Below, piece after piece: positions 24,517-33,143 of a DNA stretch of 50,359 bases. The translations under genes were made by a program, and so were the position numbers. Numbering within the stretch: position 1 is the stretch's first letter; the number at the start of each line of letters is the position of its first letter. This DNA comes from an uncultured Roseovarius sp. Lineage in GTDB: Bacteria; Pseudomonadota; Alphaproteobacteria; Rhodobacterales; Rhodobacteraceae. Below the pieces are notes generated by a model that was not told where the DNA came from, did no database searches, and saw only the letters and a list, made by a program, of their open reading frames with translations. The DNA is taken from positions 1 to 50,359 of the forward strand of contig NZ_CAJXNN010000027.1 of assembly GCF_913057115.1 (NCBI RefSeq), in the 5' to 3' direction.

Positions 24517-25974
24517 ATGACGAAATCGCTGATTACATCCGTTTTGTTTGGGGTCACGCTCGCCAGCTTTGCCTATGCGCAGGACGGCGAAGTTCAAACC
24601 AAGCAATACGACGATGGAGGGGTCTACGAAGGCACTTTCAAGAACGGGCTGCAACACGGGACTGGCACCTACACCCTTCCTAACGGGTATGAGTATGTCG
24701 GCGAATGGGTCGATGGGGAAATCAAGGGCCAAGGCGTTGCACGGTTTCCCAATGGCTCGGTCTATGAAGGTGAGTTCGAGAAAGGCAAACCCCACGGTGT
24801 CGGAAAGATCGTCTTCACCGACGGGGGCACCTATGAAGGCACTTGGTCGGAAGGGAAAATCACCGGTCAGGGCCTTGCGGTCTATGCCAATGGCACCCGA
24901 TACGAAGGCGGCTTTCGCAACGCCATGCACCATGGCCGCGGCCGCATGGAAAGCCCGGGCGGATACGTCTACGAAGGCGATTGGGTGAATGGCGTCAAGG
25001 AAGGGCAGGCCTCGATCACCTATCCGGACGGTGCCGTCTATGAAGGCGCTGTTCAGCGCGGAGCCCGGCATGGCGAAGGTAAGCTGACCATGCCGGACGG
25101 CCTGATCTACGAAGGCCTTTGGAAAGAGGGCCAGATTGATGGTGAAGGCCGTTTGATCCAGCCGAATGGGGATGTCTACGAGGGGCAACTCGTCAGCGGA
25201 CGGCGTGAAGGCAAGGGCAAAGTCACCTATGAGAATGGGGACATCTACGAAGGGGATTTCGCCGATGATCGTCGCCATGGTCAGGGTGTTTTCACCGGGA
25301 CCGACGGATACCGCTATGAAGGCTCTTGGGTTGCCGGAAAAATCTCAGGCCAAGGTAAGGTGACTTATCCCGATGGCTCTGTCTATGAAGGCGAGTTCCG
25401 CGACGATCTGGCGAATGGGCAAGGCAAGATTGTTTATCCCGATGGTTCGACCTACGAGGGCGAATGGCGTGGCGGTGTGATTGACGGACAAGGCACGGCC
25501 ACCTATCCCAACGGGCTTGTCTACGAAGGTGAATTTGAAAACGCCAAGAACGATGGCTATGGCGTGATGACCTATGCCGACGGCTATCGCTACGAAGGCG
25601 AATGGCAAGATGGTCAACGCCACGGTGAAGGCACGGCGACCTACCCTGACGGCACGATCTATGAAGGCGAGTTCGCCAATGGCCAGCGGCACGGTCAAGG
25701 CAAAATCACGATGCCTGATGGGTTCACCTATGAAGGTGAATGGAAAGAAGGCGAAATTTCCGGGCAGGGGGTCGCCACATATGTCAACGGGGACGTCTAT
25801 GAAGGGACATTCCTGGACGGCAAGCGCCAAGGCGAAGGCACGATGCGCTATGCCACGGGCGAAGAGGCGACCGGCCAATGGCAAGACGGCGCCTTAACCG
25901 AGGCCACGACCACCACGACGGAAGACACCGAGGCAACCTCGGAAGATCCACAAAACGACACATCCACCGAATAA
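24517..25974 (+). CDS. Exported MORN-repeat protein (about 19 repeats)
   Basis: A 485-residue protein with a signal peptide (1-21, ending AYA) followed from residue 34 by about eighteen full 23-residue MORN units and a final degenerate one. The unit is GxxYEGxWxxGxxxGxGxxxYPD. Units mostly alternate between an F and a W after YEG-x, implying growth by a 46-residue (138-bp) dimer. The order breaks at units 7-10. A Thr/Glu-rich acidic tail follows. MORN arrays form extended beta sheets for protein or lipid contacts. No enzymatic domain is attached, which is unusual. The start follows GGGGG. Confidence 0.88.
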   Translation: MTKSLITSVLFGVTLASFAYAQDGEVQTKQYDDGGVYEGTFKNGLQHGTGTYTLPNGYEYVGEWVDGEIKGQGVARFPNGSVYEGEFEKGKPHGVGKIVFTDGGTYEGTWSEGKITGQGLAVYANGTRYEGGFRNAMHHGRGRMESPGGYVYEGDWVNGVKEGQASITYPDGAVYEGAVQRGARHGEGKLTMPDGLIYEGLWKEGQIDGEGRLIQPNGDVYEGQLVSGRREGKGKVTYENGDIYEGDFADDRRHGQGVFTGTDGYRYEGSWVAGKISGQGKVTYPDGSVYEGEFRDDLANGQGKIVYPDGSTYEGEWRGGVIDGQGTATYPNGLVYEGEFENAKNDGYGVMTYADGYRYEGEWQDGQRHGEGTATYPDGTIYEGEFANGQRHGQGKITMPDGFTYEGEWKEGEISGQGVATYVNGDVYEGTFLDGKRQGEGTMRYATGEEATGQWQDGALTEATTTTTEDTEATSEDPQNDTSTE

Positions 25975-26000
25975 GCTCATACCGCCGTATGGAGTGAAGA

Positions 26001-26029
26001 GGGCCGGTCAACGACCGGCCCATTGTTTG
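26001..26029. terminator. Terminator between the MORN gene and convergent acyl-CoA synthetase
   Basis: GGGCCGGTC and GACCGGCCC form a perfect 9-bp stem with a 3-nt loop, followed rightward by ATTGTTTGT. It lies in the 81-bp gap between convergent genes and can serve the MORN transcript. Confidence 0.7.
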
Positions 26030-26055
26030 TGTGGACGTTTGTAAGGACACTGAAT

Positions 26056-27960
26056 TCAAGTTTCCGTTTCGGCATCCTCTAGCCATTCCCAAGGCCGCAC
26101 GAATTGTCCCAGAACATCGGCGATGGCAGCCTCATCGACGTCGCCGGTTTTCTCAATTTGCGCAACCAGGCCGCGCTTTTTCGAATCAACGACGCTCACC
26201 ACGCGCGCATCGACGCCGGCCTCCTCAAGGGCGGCGTTATAGACCCGCGTGATGGCACGCTTGCGAAGATCCGGCTTGAAGACCTTGCCGACAGCGGTTT
26301 TCGGAAGTTCATCCAGAACTTCGACATATTTCGGAACCGCGGCGCGTTCGTGAACATGGACCTTGCAGTGTTCACGCAGATCCTCTCCGGTAGCCGAACC
26401 GCCTTCGACCAGCTCTACGTAGGCACAGGGAATTTCCCCCGAATGTGCGTCAGGTTGCCCGATGGCCCCGGCCATTCCCACGTCATGGTGCGCCATCAAT
26501 GCTTCTTCGATGTCAGCAGGGTCAATGTTGTGTCCGCCACGGATGATCAGGTCCTTTGCTCGCCCGGTGATCCAAACGTATCCGTCCGGGTCGATGCGGC
26601 CCAAATCACCCGTCCGCAGGTGCGTCCCATAGTGATACAGGTCTTTGTTCTTCGCTGCCTCGGTATAGGTGTTGCCTGCGTAGACGCCGGGGCTTGATAT
26701 ACAGATTTCACCAACCTCGTCGGCGGCGCATTCGAGCGGTTCGCCATCTGAACCGACATTGATGATACGGACGTCAGTGTAGGGGAACGCCACGCCAACC
26801 GAACCAACCTTCTTTTCACCGGTCGGCGGGTTGCAGGACACAAGACAGGTTGCCTCGGTCAGGCCATATCCCTCGATTACGGTCATACCAGTCGCCGACT
26901 CGAAGCGCTTGAAGAGTTCGAGCGGCATCGGGGCCGAACCGGAGAACGCGTTTTTCACCGTCGAGATATCCGCATCAACCGGACGCTGCATCAAAGCCGA
27001 TACAGCAGTCGGCACGGTAATCACGAAGGTCGTCTTCCAGCGCTCCAAGAGCTTCCAGAAGTTGTCGAAAACGCCATCACCGCGATAACCGGCCGGTGTC
27101 GGAAACACCACATGCGCCCCGGATTTAATCATCGCCATCAGAATCACGTGACAGGCGAAGACATGGAACAACGGCAGTGGACACATCACGCTGTCTTCTT
27201 CGGTAAACAACAGACGATGACCAAGCCAACCGTTGTAGACCATTCCGGAATAGCGATGCTGCGCAACCTTTGGCATGCCGGTTGTACCACCCGTGTGGAA
27301 ATAGGCAGCCACCCGATCCCCGGCGCTGTCATCGAAGGACAACGTGTTCGGGTATTTTGCCATTTCCTTTGCAAAGCACTTCACATCCGCATGGTGATTG
27401 CCCGGGTTCTTCGGCCGCACCAAAGGCACGATCCAACTTTTGGGCGGACTGAGGTATCGGTTCAGATCGATCTCGAGCACAGTATGGACCGCAGGCGCGT
27501 GGCGCACCGCTTCGGCGGTTTTCTGTGCGATATCCGTCTTGGGAAAGGCCTTTAGCGTCACAACGACCTTGGCATTGGTTTCGCGAAGGATTGCACCGAT
27601 TTGCTCAGGTTCAAGCAACGGGTTGATCGGATTCACGATACCCGCAACGGCACCTCCAATCGTGGCGACTGCGGTTTCCAAAGAGTTCGGCAGCACAAGC
27701 GCCACGACATCCGATTCGCCGATCTTGAGATCGCGAAACAGGTTTGCCGCGCGGCAAACCTGATCGTGGAACTGTTGCCACGTCATTGTCTGCGCCTTGT
27801 CGGTCGGACCGGACAGAAGCTGGTAGCTTATCGCCGGACGGTCGGGGAATGCATCCACCGAGTCGCGCAGCATGGAATACAGCGTTGCTGGCCGGTCACG
27901 CTTTTCCCATGGCATTTCATTTTGAATATCAATCGCATCCTGCCGCGAGGCAAAACTCAT
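26056..27960 (-). CDS. Acyl-CoA synthetase (AMP-binding)
   Basis: A 634-residue adenylate-forming enzyme. The P-loop-like motif HTGGTTGMPK is at 222-231, the adenine-binding motif GYGLTEAT follows further on, and TGDLGRIDPDGYVWITGRAKDLIIRGGHNIDP is the hinge and lid region. The terminal lysine sits in ELPKTAVGKVFK. It activates a fatty or similar carboxylic acid to its CoA thioester. The start at 27960 follows GGGAGGA. It is monocistronic. Its substrate cannot be told apart from others of this family by eye. Confidence 0.9.
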   Translation of the reverse strand: MSFASRQDAIDIQNEMPWEKRDRPATLYSMLRDSVDAFPDRPAISYQLLSGPTDKAQTMTWQQFHDQVCRAANLFRDLKIGESDVVALVLPNSLETAVATIGGAVAGIVNPINPLLEPEQIGAILRETNAKVVVTLKAFPKTDIAQKTAEAVRHAPAVHTVLEIDLNRYLSPPKSWIVPLVRPKNPGNHHADVKCFAKEMAKYPNTLSFDDSAGDRVAAYFHTGGTTGMPKVAQHRYSGMVYNGWLGHRLLFTEEDSVMCPLPLFHVFACHVILMAMIKSGAHVVFPTPAGYRGDGVFDNFWKLLERWKTTFVITVPTAVSALMQRPVDADISTVKNAFSGSAPMPLELFKRFESATGMTVIEGYGLTEATCLVSCNPPTGEKKVGSVGVAFPYTDVRIINVGSDGEPLECAADEVGEICISSPGVYAGNTYTEAAKNKDLYHYGTHLRTGDLGRIDPDGYVWITGRAKDLIIRGGHNIDPADIEEALMAHHDVGMAGAIGQPDAHSGEIPCAYVELVEGGSATGEDLREHCKVHVHERAAVPKYVEVLDELPKTAVGKVFKPDLRKRAITRVYNAALEEAGVDARVVSVVDSKKRGLVAQIEKTGDVDEAAIADVLGQFVRPWEWLEDAETET

Positions 27961-28173
27961 CTTCGATCCTCCCCGAAACACGCCATTTTTCTTGGCGCGG
28001 TTTTCTTCCCTGCGTGTCAGCATGGTCAGCTTTGGCCGCCCACGCAAGTTTTACGCTACGTTTCGGGAGTTTTCAGCTATCACACGCACGGCAGGCCATC
28101 CGTTGTCAGATCGCAGCATTTGGTTTTAACCCTCCGCGGACGACGTGGCGCCATGGGCACTTTGCTCGAAGTA

Positions 28174-28944
28174 TCACCCCATTAGGCCACGGCGGATCAG
28201 ATTACCCCCGGCGAGGAGCAAAACCAGAAGAGTCAGGCGTCTGAAGGCGGTTTGGTTTATCCGATCCTGTATCGCAAAGCCAAAGCCGATCCCGATCACG
28301 GCGGGCACAACCAATAATGCGGAAAACGGTGCTGTTTCATGGCGGAAAACGCCAGAGGCCATATGCGCGAACATCAGGGCAACCGCACCCAGCCCAAAGA
28401 TCACTCCCTGAATGCGCATCTGCTCGTTCTTGTTGATGTGCTGCGCCGTCAGCATCGCAACCGTGGTCGCTCCCCAAACACCCGACACACCGCCAAAGAA
28501 GCCCGTCAGACCGCCAATAAGCCCTTCGGCGAATGGACTTGGGTTCGGCGGAAAGCGCAAGGGTCGCCCCAAGAGGGATGATAGCGCGAATAGCAGAATG
28601 GGCACACCAATGATCAACAGGACAATATTCTGCGGAAGAATCGCCACTAGCTGCGCGGCAAAGATCAAAACGGCCACCCCAGCCAGCAGGAAAACCCGAA
28701 AGCGTATGATCGCAGTCCATGCCGCTCTCGGGCCTTGCCGCAGGGCTTGCCAGAGATTTGTCACGAGCGCGGGCAAAATCATCCCCGCAATCGCCATTTC
28801 AGCCGAAACGACGGACCCAAGCCCCGAGACCATGACCATCGGCATTGAAAACCCGACAACGCCCTTAACGAGGCCGGCGAAAAACGCGACGCAAAGCATG
28901 ATAATCCATGCGGAAGGCGAGGCGATCTGCACTACATAATCCAT
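28174..28944 (-). CDS. TauE/SafE-family sulfite exporter / membrane permease
   Basis: A 256-residue membrane protein with about eight hydrophobic segments and the two TauE/SafE half-motifs: GLVKGVVGFSMPMV near the N-terminus and GLIGGLTGFFGGVSGVWG after the midpoint. Family members export sulfite, sulfoacetate or other small anions. The gene is divergent from the methylsuccinyl-CoA dehydrogenase gene and not in an operon. The 213 bp beyond its stop, up to the acyl-CoA synthetase start, show no clear further gene or hairpin. Confidence 0.88.
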   Translation of the reverse strand: MDYVVQIASPSAWIIMLCVAFFAGLVKGVVGFSMPMVMVSGLGSVVSAEMAIAGMILPALVTNLWQALRQGPRAAWTAIIRFRVFLLAGVAVLIFAAQLVAILPQNIVLLIIGVPILLFALSSLLGRPLRFPPNPSPFAEGLIGGLTGFFGGVSGVWGATTVAMLTAQHINKNEQMRIQGVIFGLGAVALMFAHMASGVFRHETAPFSALLVVPAVIGIGFGFAIQDRINQTAFRRLTLLVLLLAGGNLIRRGLMG

Positions 28945-28992
28945 TCACACCTCTTAGCAGCTTGGGCTAGCGCTGTAGCGCAAAAATTCAAG

Positions 28993-29040
28993 GCGCAACT
29001 TTTGAACAATAATGACGCAGTTTTGGCATAATAGTTGCGC
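28993..29040. promoter_or_regulatory. Candidate promoter/operator upstream of the mcd-like gene
   Basis: GCGCAACT (28993-29000) and AGTTGCGC (29033-29040) are a perfect 8-bp inverted repeat with a 32-nt spacer. Between them lie TTGAAC (29002) and CATAAT (29027), which resemble -35 and -10 boxes but are 19 bp apart. This could be a regulated promoter for the rightward dehydrogenase gene. The spacing is not ideal. Confidence 0.35.
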
Positions 29041-29090
29041 TGCACCTGCGAAATAGCTAGGTAAGGACAACTCGGAAAAGGATATGATTC

Positions 29091-30779
29091 ATGGCACATG
29101 ACGGACAAGACATCGCAATGGCAGAGTCGATCATTCTGGATGACCTGCTTGACCTGACGGGCAAAGCCGTTGCCCCTGCTGAATCAGTGCTGGATCAGGC
29201 CCGAGACAAGCTGCGCGAGCAGGTGGTCTCCGATGGTCGTGTTTCAGGCGGCTTGGTTGAGGAAAACCAAACCGCGGCACATGGGCTTGCTTGGCTTGCC
29301 ACTTACGTCGAGTCCCTGCGTCAGATGCAGAACTGGGCCACAGGCCTGAACAGCGAGGGCAAATTCGGCGAAGTCGAACAATTGATTCATCAAATTGCCT
29401 TCGGGGAGTATCTCCAACAGATCGCTGGCGGTATTCCGATGAACCAAGGTGAAATCGTGCGGGTGCAAGACCTTGGCCTTGGCTGGGACGCGCTTAAAGG
29501 TTTCCAGGCCCCCGAAGTGCAAACGCTTATTGCAAAGGGCAATACGCAGGCCGCGCGCACCCGTCTGGTGCAATTGATGCAAGAGCGCAGCGCCGAAGTA
29601 ACCGTTGGCAACAGCGGCCTGGATGACGAACTCGAAATGATCCGCGAACAGTTTCGCCGTTTCGCCATCGACAAAGTAGAGCCATACGCCCACGAGTGGC
29701 ACCTCAAAGACGAACTGATCCCGATGGAGATCATCGAAGAGCTGGCCGAGATGGGTGTTTTCGGCCTGACCATCCCAGAAGAATATGGCGGGCTTGGCCT
29801 TTCGAAAGCCTCCATGTGTGTGGTCTCGGAAGAACTCAGCCGTGGGTACATTGGCGTTGGCAGCCTTGGCACCCGCTCGGAAATCGCTGCGGAACTCATC
29901 ATTGCGGGCGGAACCGAAGAGCAGAAGCAAAAATGGCTGCCCCGTCTGGCCAGTGCCGAAACCCTACCGACTGCCGTTTTCACCGAACCCAACACCGGCT
30001 CGGACCTTGGCAGCCTGCGCACCCGTGCGGTGCAGGACGAAAACGGCGATTGGAAGGTCACCGGCAACAAAACCTGGATCACCCACGCGGCCCGGACCCA
30101 TGTGATGACGCTTCTGGCGCGGACCAAGCCCGACACCACCGATCATCGGGGCCTGTCGATGTTCCTGGCCGAAAAAACCCCGGGCACCGACGAAAACCCC
30201 TTCCCCACCGAGGGTATGACCGGCGGCGAGATCGAGGTGTTGGGTTATCGCGGGATGAAGGAGTACGAACTGGGCTTTGATAACTTCCATGTGAAGGGCG
30301 AAAACCTTCTGGGCGGCGAAGAGGGCAAAGGCTTCAAGCAGTTGATGGAGACTTTTGAATCCGCGCGCATCCAAACCGCGGCTCGGGCAATTGGTGTGGC
30401 ACAGTCGGCCCTAGATATCGGCATGCAGTATGCGCAGGACCGCAAGCAATTCGGCAAATCCCTGATCGAATTTCCGCGCGTCAGCGGGAAATTGGCGATG
30501 ATGGCGGTTGAGATCATGGTCGCCCGCCAGCTGACATATTTCAGCGCATGGGAAAAGGACAACGGCCACCGTTGCGACCTGGAGGCTGGCATGGCGAAAC
30601 TGCTTGGTGCGCGTGTGGCTTGGGCCGCCGCGGACAACGGCCTGCAAATCCATGGTGGTAACGGATTCGCCATGGAATATGCCATCAGCAGGGTGCTGTG
30701 TGATGCTCGGATCCTGAACATTTTCGAAGGAGCGGCCGAGATTCAGGCGCAGGTGATCGCGCGCCGGTTGCTCGGCTAA
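29091..30779 (+). CDS. mcd: Probable (2S)-methylsuccinyl-CoA dehydrogenase
   Basis: A 562-residue acyl-CoA dehydrogenase. The catalytic core occupies about 195-562 and includes FTEPNTGSDLGSLRTRA (FAD and substrate contacts), the C-terminal helix domain with RKQFGKSLIEF, and the expected catalytic Glu in NIFEGAAEIQ near residue 546. Ahead of it is a helical extension of roughly 170 residues that ordinary acyl-CoA dehydrogenases lack but the methylsuccinyl-CoA dehydrogenase of the ethylmalonyl-CoA pathway has. That enzyme makes mesaconyl-CoA during acetyl-CoA assimilation. Assignment rests on length and layout. A perfect hairpin terminator follows. Confidence 0.78.
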   Translation: MAHDGQDIAMAESIILDDLLDLTGKAVAPAESVLDQARDKLREQVVSDGRVSGGLVEENQTAAHGLAWLATYVESLRQMQNWATGLNSEGKFGEVEQLIHQIAFGEYLQQIAGGIPMNQGEIVRVQDLGLGWDALKGFQAPEVQTLIAKGNTQAARTRLVQLMQERSAEVTVGNSGLDDELEMIREQFRRFAIDKVEPYAHEWHLKDELIPMEIIEELAEMGVFGLTIPEEYGGLGLSKASMCVVSEELSRGYIGVGSLGTRSEIAAELIIAGGTEEQKQKWLPRLASAETLPTAVFTEPNTGSDLGSLRTRAVQDENGDWKVTGNKTWITHAARTHVMTLLARTKPDTTDHRGLSMFLAEKTPGTDENPFPTEGMTGGEIEVLGYRGMKEYELGFDNFHVKGENLLGGEEGKGFKQLMETFESARIQTAARAIGVAQSALDIGMQYAQDRKQFGKSLIEFPRVSGKLAMMAVEIMVARQLTYFSAWEKDNGHRCDLEAGMAKLLGARVAWAAADNGLQIHGGNGFAMEYAISRVLCDARILNIFEGAAEIQAQVIARRLLG

Positions 30780-30800
30780 TCACCAGCTAGAACAGACGAG

Positions 30801-30834
30801 AAGGGCCGCCGAATGGCGGCCCTTGCTGTTTCTG
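30801..30834 (+). terminator. Rho-independent-type hairpin after mcd
   Basis: AAGGGCCGCC and GGCGGCCCTT form a perfect 10-bp stem with a GAAT loop, followed by GCTGTTTCT. It starts 22 bp after the mcd stop and just before the 3' end of the convergent DsrE-like gene. Confidence 0.75.
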
Positions 30835-30846
30835 GCGTCACATGGT

Positions 30847-31287
30847 TCAGAAGCTGAGAACGGTTGTGTTGTCCGCGATCAAGGCTGCCGCCATGGCCGG
30901 TGGCTTCGCCGCGGTCACCCCATCCAACAGGGCCGAAGCATCGACGCCTTTGTTTGGAAGATAGATTGCGCAGACTTCGACCTTGGTGTCAGTTTTATCC
31001 ATGATCATTTTCATCAGACCCTGGGGGCTCATGTCCTTGGGTTTCTGTGGTGCAGTTGCGCTTTCAGGTGCGTCCTTCAGCGCCATGTCAGCGGCGGGAC
31101 CGCACAACAAGATTTGCGCCTTGGCACCCTGCTGCACCGATTGCATGGTCAGCACCATCGACATGAGTTGTGTCTGCGCGTCGGGCGAGGTGACGACCGT
31201 CACCAAGTTCTTTGCTTCTTCTGCCTGAACAGGTGCAGAGATAGCAGTCGCCGCCGCGAGGGTTAGGGAAGCCAGCGTTTTACGCAT
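30847..31287 (-). CDS. Exported DsrE/DsrF-like family protein
   Basis: A 146-residue protein with a signal peptide (about 1-22, ending VQA) and a small DsrE-like alpha/beta domain. The phrases NLVTVVTSPDAQTQLMSMVLTMQSV, AQILLCGPAADMAL and VEVCAIYLPNKGVDAS match the fold, with cysteines at about 62 and 106. DsrE proteins handle sulfur, often as persulfide, but most exported members are uncharacterised. It lies 40 bp downstream of the SLAC1/TDT channel gene on the same strand, so the two probably share a transcript and the FNR-type control upstream. Confidence 0.82.
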   Translation of the reverse strand: MRKTLASLTLAAATAISAPVQAEEAKNLVTVVTSPDAQTQLMSMVLTMQSVQQGAKAQILLCGPAADMALKDAPESATAPQKPKDMSPQGLMKMIMDKTDTKVEVCAIYLPNKGVDASALLDGVTAAKPPAMAAALIADNTTVLSF

Positions 31288-31327
31288 TGGAAGTCCTTTT
31301 CAAGTTGGAGTGAGAAACATATGCCGT

Positions 31328-32290
31328 TCATTCAGGTTGGAAGACCGCGCCAGACGTCACGGCACGAAACGTACGAAGCAAAAGCGCGGCAAGGGTGACA
31401 GACAGGATCAACAGGAGGCCAATTCCGATGACGCGATGCGCATCAGAGCCGGTCGCTTCAGCATAATGCAAACTCGCGATTGTCAGCGCCGCAATAGGAA
31501 AACTGAGCGCCCAAAATGACATCGCGAAGGGCAGGCGCAGGATGCGCGGGATTTGAACCGCAATGATCAGAGCGAACAAATACGCGCTATTGAGCAGAAT
31601 GCGCGCGAAATGATCGATCTCGCCAGTCAAGGTGATCCACGCCAAAAAGCCAACTGCGGGCGGGGCAATAAGGATCACCAAGGTTGGCTGCAAACGCTCC
31701 GGTAGAGGATCGTGGAAGACGAGCCGGTTCACAACCAAGGTCAAAAGAACAATCCAAAACACCAAGCCCGCGGATAGAAAAAACCAACTGAGCTCGACAT
31801 ATCCCAAAGGAGCACCTGCAATCGGTACAATCACGTTGCCAACGGCCGGAATGAACCACGCAGGCGACAAATGTCCGTGCAGGAAAGACCGCGCGCCGAT
31901 CCAACCCGAGATCACGGCAAGCGTCAAAACGCCTTGCCCCATAGCACCCGCCACCCACATCACATGAGCTGTGGGGACGGAGATTGGCAAAGTTGCCGCC
32001 GCCAACAGAAGCAGACCGATTGATATGGCAGGAAAGAACGCAAGCTTAACCGGATGCGCCCATTCGGCGCGTACGGCCTGTGGAAATCGAATTGCCTTTG
32101 CGACATAGCCGCTGGCGATCAGGGCGAAAAGCACAAGAGTCAGCAGGTAAGTCGCACTGGACGCCAAATGCCTGAAGCCAAGGCTAAGCTCTCCCGCGCG
32201 CAAGGCAAGGGCTAGTCCCGCCATACCCATCACAATGGTGAAAAGGGTCACTGGATAGTTCTCTAGTGCCGAGTGGTCTTCGCCATGCAT
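31328..32290 (-). CDS. SLAC1/TDT-family anion channel or transporter
   Basis: A 320-residue membrane protein with ten predicted hydrophobic segments. The opening LENYPVTLFTIVMGMAGLALAL and the WFIPAVGNVIVPIAG motif are typical of the tellurite-resistance/dicarboxylate transporter (TehA/SLAC1) fold. Members pass anions such as sulfite, malate or chloride. The start follows GGGAGG. A perfect FNR box lies 56 bp before the ATG, so oxygen-dependent control is likely. With the DsrE-like gene downstream, a sulfur-anion role is a fair guess but not shown. Confidence 0.85.
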   Translation of the reverse strand: MHGEDHSALENYPVTLFTIVMGMAGLALALRAGELSLGFRHLASSATYLLTLVLFALIASGYVAKAIRFPQAVRAEWAHPVKLAFFPAISIGLLLLAAATLPISVPTAHVMWVAGAMGQGVLTLAVISGWIGARSFLHGHLSPAWFIPAVGNVIVPIAGAPLGYVELSWFFLSAGLVFWIVLLTLVVNRLVFHDPLPERLQPTLVILIAPPAVGFLAWITLTGEIDHFARILLNSAYLFALIIAVQIPRILRLPFAMSFWALSFPIAALTIASLHYAEATGSDAHRVIGIGLLLILSVTLAALLLRTFRAVTSGAVFQPE

Positions 32291-32345
32291 GGAATGCCTC
32301 CCAAAAGATACATTCCATATTCAGCATATAAATGAAGATGTCTCG

Positions 32346-32359
32346 TTGATCCAGATCAA
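32346..32359. promoter_or_regulatory. Perfect FNR/FnrL box
   Basis: TTGATCCAGATCAA is an exact match to the FNR-family consensus TTGAT-N4-ATCAA. It lies 56 bp upstream of the SLAC1/TDT gene, a position compatible with activation under low oxygen. The adjacent FAH-family gene on the same strand ends at 32403, so it is not the target. Confidence 0.75.
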
Positions 32360-32402
32360 CCCGGAAATGGAATAATGCGCCGCAACATCACGCGCGCCTA
32401 AT

Positions 32403-33104
32403 TCACTCGCATTGTCCTATTGAAACACTGACCGATTGTAGCCCGTCGACCTCTCCCAACAAGGTACTTCCAGGCGCGATTGCCCCCACACCCGCCGGCG
32501 TTCCTGTATAGATCAAATCACCGGGCAGAAGGTGGTAGTACTGCGACAAATGCGCAATCAACTCAGGCACGGACCAGACCATATCGGACAACTGAGCATC
32601 CTGCACCACGATGCCGTTGTGGCTCAGCGCGATGCGCTGTGATTCGGGTTGCCCGAACTTGTCGGCTCTCGTGATCGGCGCGATGACAGCTGCATTCTCA
32701 AAATCCTTGCCAAGATCCCAAGGGCGGCGCTTTTCCTTGGCGGCAGCCTGCAAATCCCTGCGTGTCAGGTCGATACCACAAGCGTATCCATATACGGCTT
32801 CAAGGGCTGTTTCTTGGCGCGCCCGGAATGCTTCTTCGCCAATTGCCACGACAAATTCCATCTCATAGTGGCAATCCTCGGTCGCAAGCGGAAAAGAAAT
32901 TTCTGAACCGGAAAGGCATAAGGCATGAGCTGATTTCGTAAAATAGAACGGGGCCTCGCGATCCACTTCATTGCCCATCTCGGCCGCATGAGCCGCGTAA
33001 TTGCGTCCAACACAGAATATTCTGCGAACAGGAAACTTGCGCTCCTCCCCGTCTATGGGGATGGCGGGCGGCAGCGGTGCGTCAAAAAGCAGATCGTTGA
33101 TCAT
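32403..33104 (-). CDS. Fumarylacetoacetate hydrolase (FAH) family protein
   Basis: A 233-residue FAH-fold protein. Diagnostic segments are FCVGRNYAAHAAEMG, the metal-binding EMEFVVAIG, GIDLTRRDLQ and the C-terminal YTGTPAGVGAI. Members hydrolyse or decarboxylate acylpyruvates and related diketo acids, using Mg or Mn. The gene lies 39 bp downstream of phnM on the same strand and may be cotranscribed, although FAH proteins have no known role in C-P lyase chemistry. Confidence 0.88.
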   Translation of the reverse strand: MINDLLFDAPLPPAIPIDGEERKFPVRRIFCVGRNYAAHAAEMGNEVDREAPFYFTKSAHALCLSGSEISFPLATEDCHYEMEFVVAIGEEAFRARQETALEAVYGYACGIDLTRRDLQAAAKEKRRPWDLGKDFENAAVIAPITRADKFGQPESQRIALSHNGIVVQDAQLSDMVWSVPELIAHLSQYYHLLPGDLIYTGTPAGVGAIAPGSTLLGEVDGLQSVSVSIGQCE

Positions 33105-33143
33105 GTCTTGCTTATGCGGGCAGAAACATGCGCTGTCAAAAGG

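Noticed and set aside
24610..25900. Regular repeats with a 69-bp period that might suggest a CRISPR or satellite array
   Set aside because: They are coding MORN units in one uninterrupted frame with a signal peptide, and there are no unique spacers.
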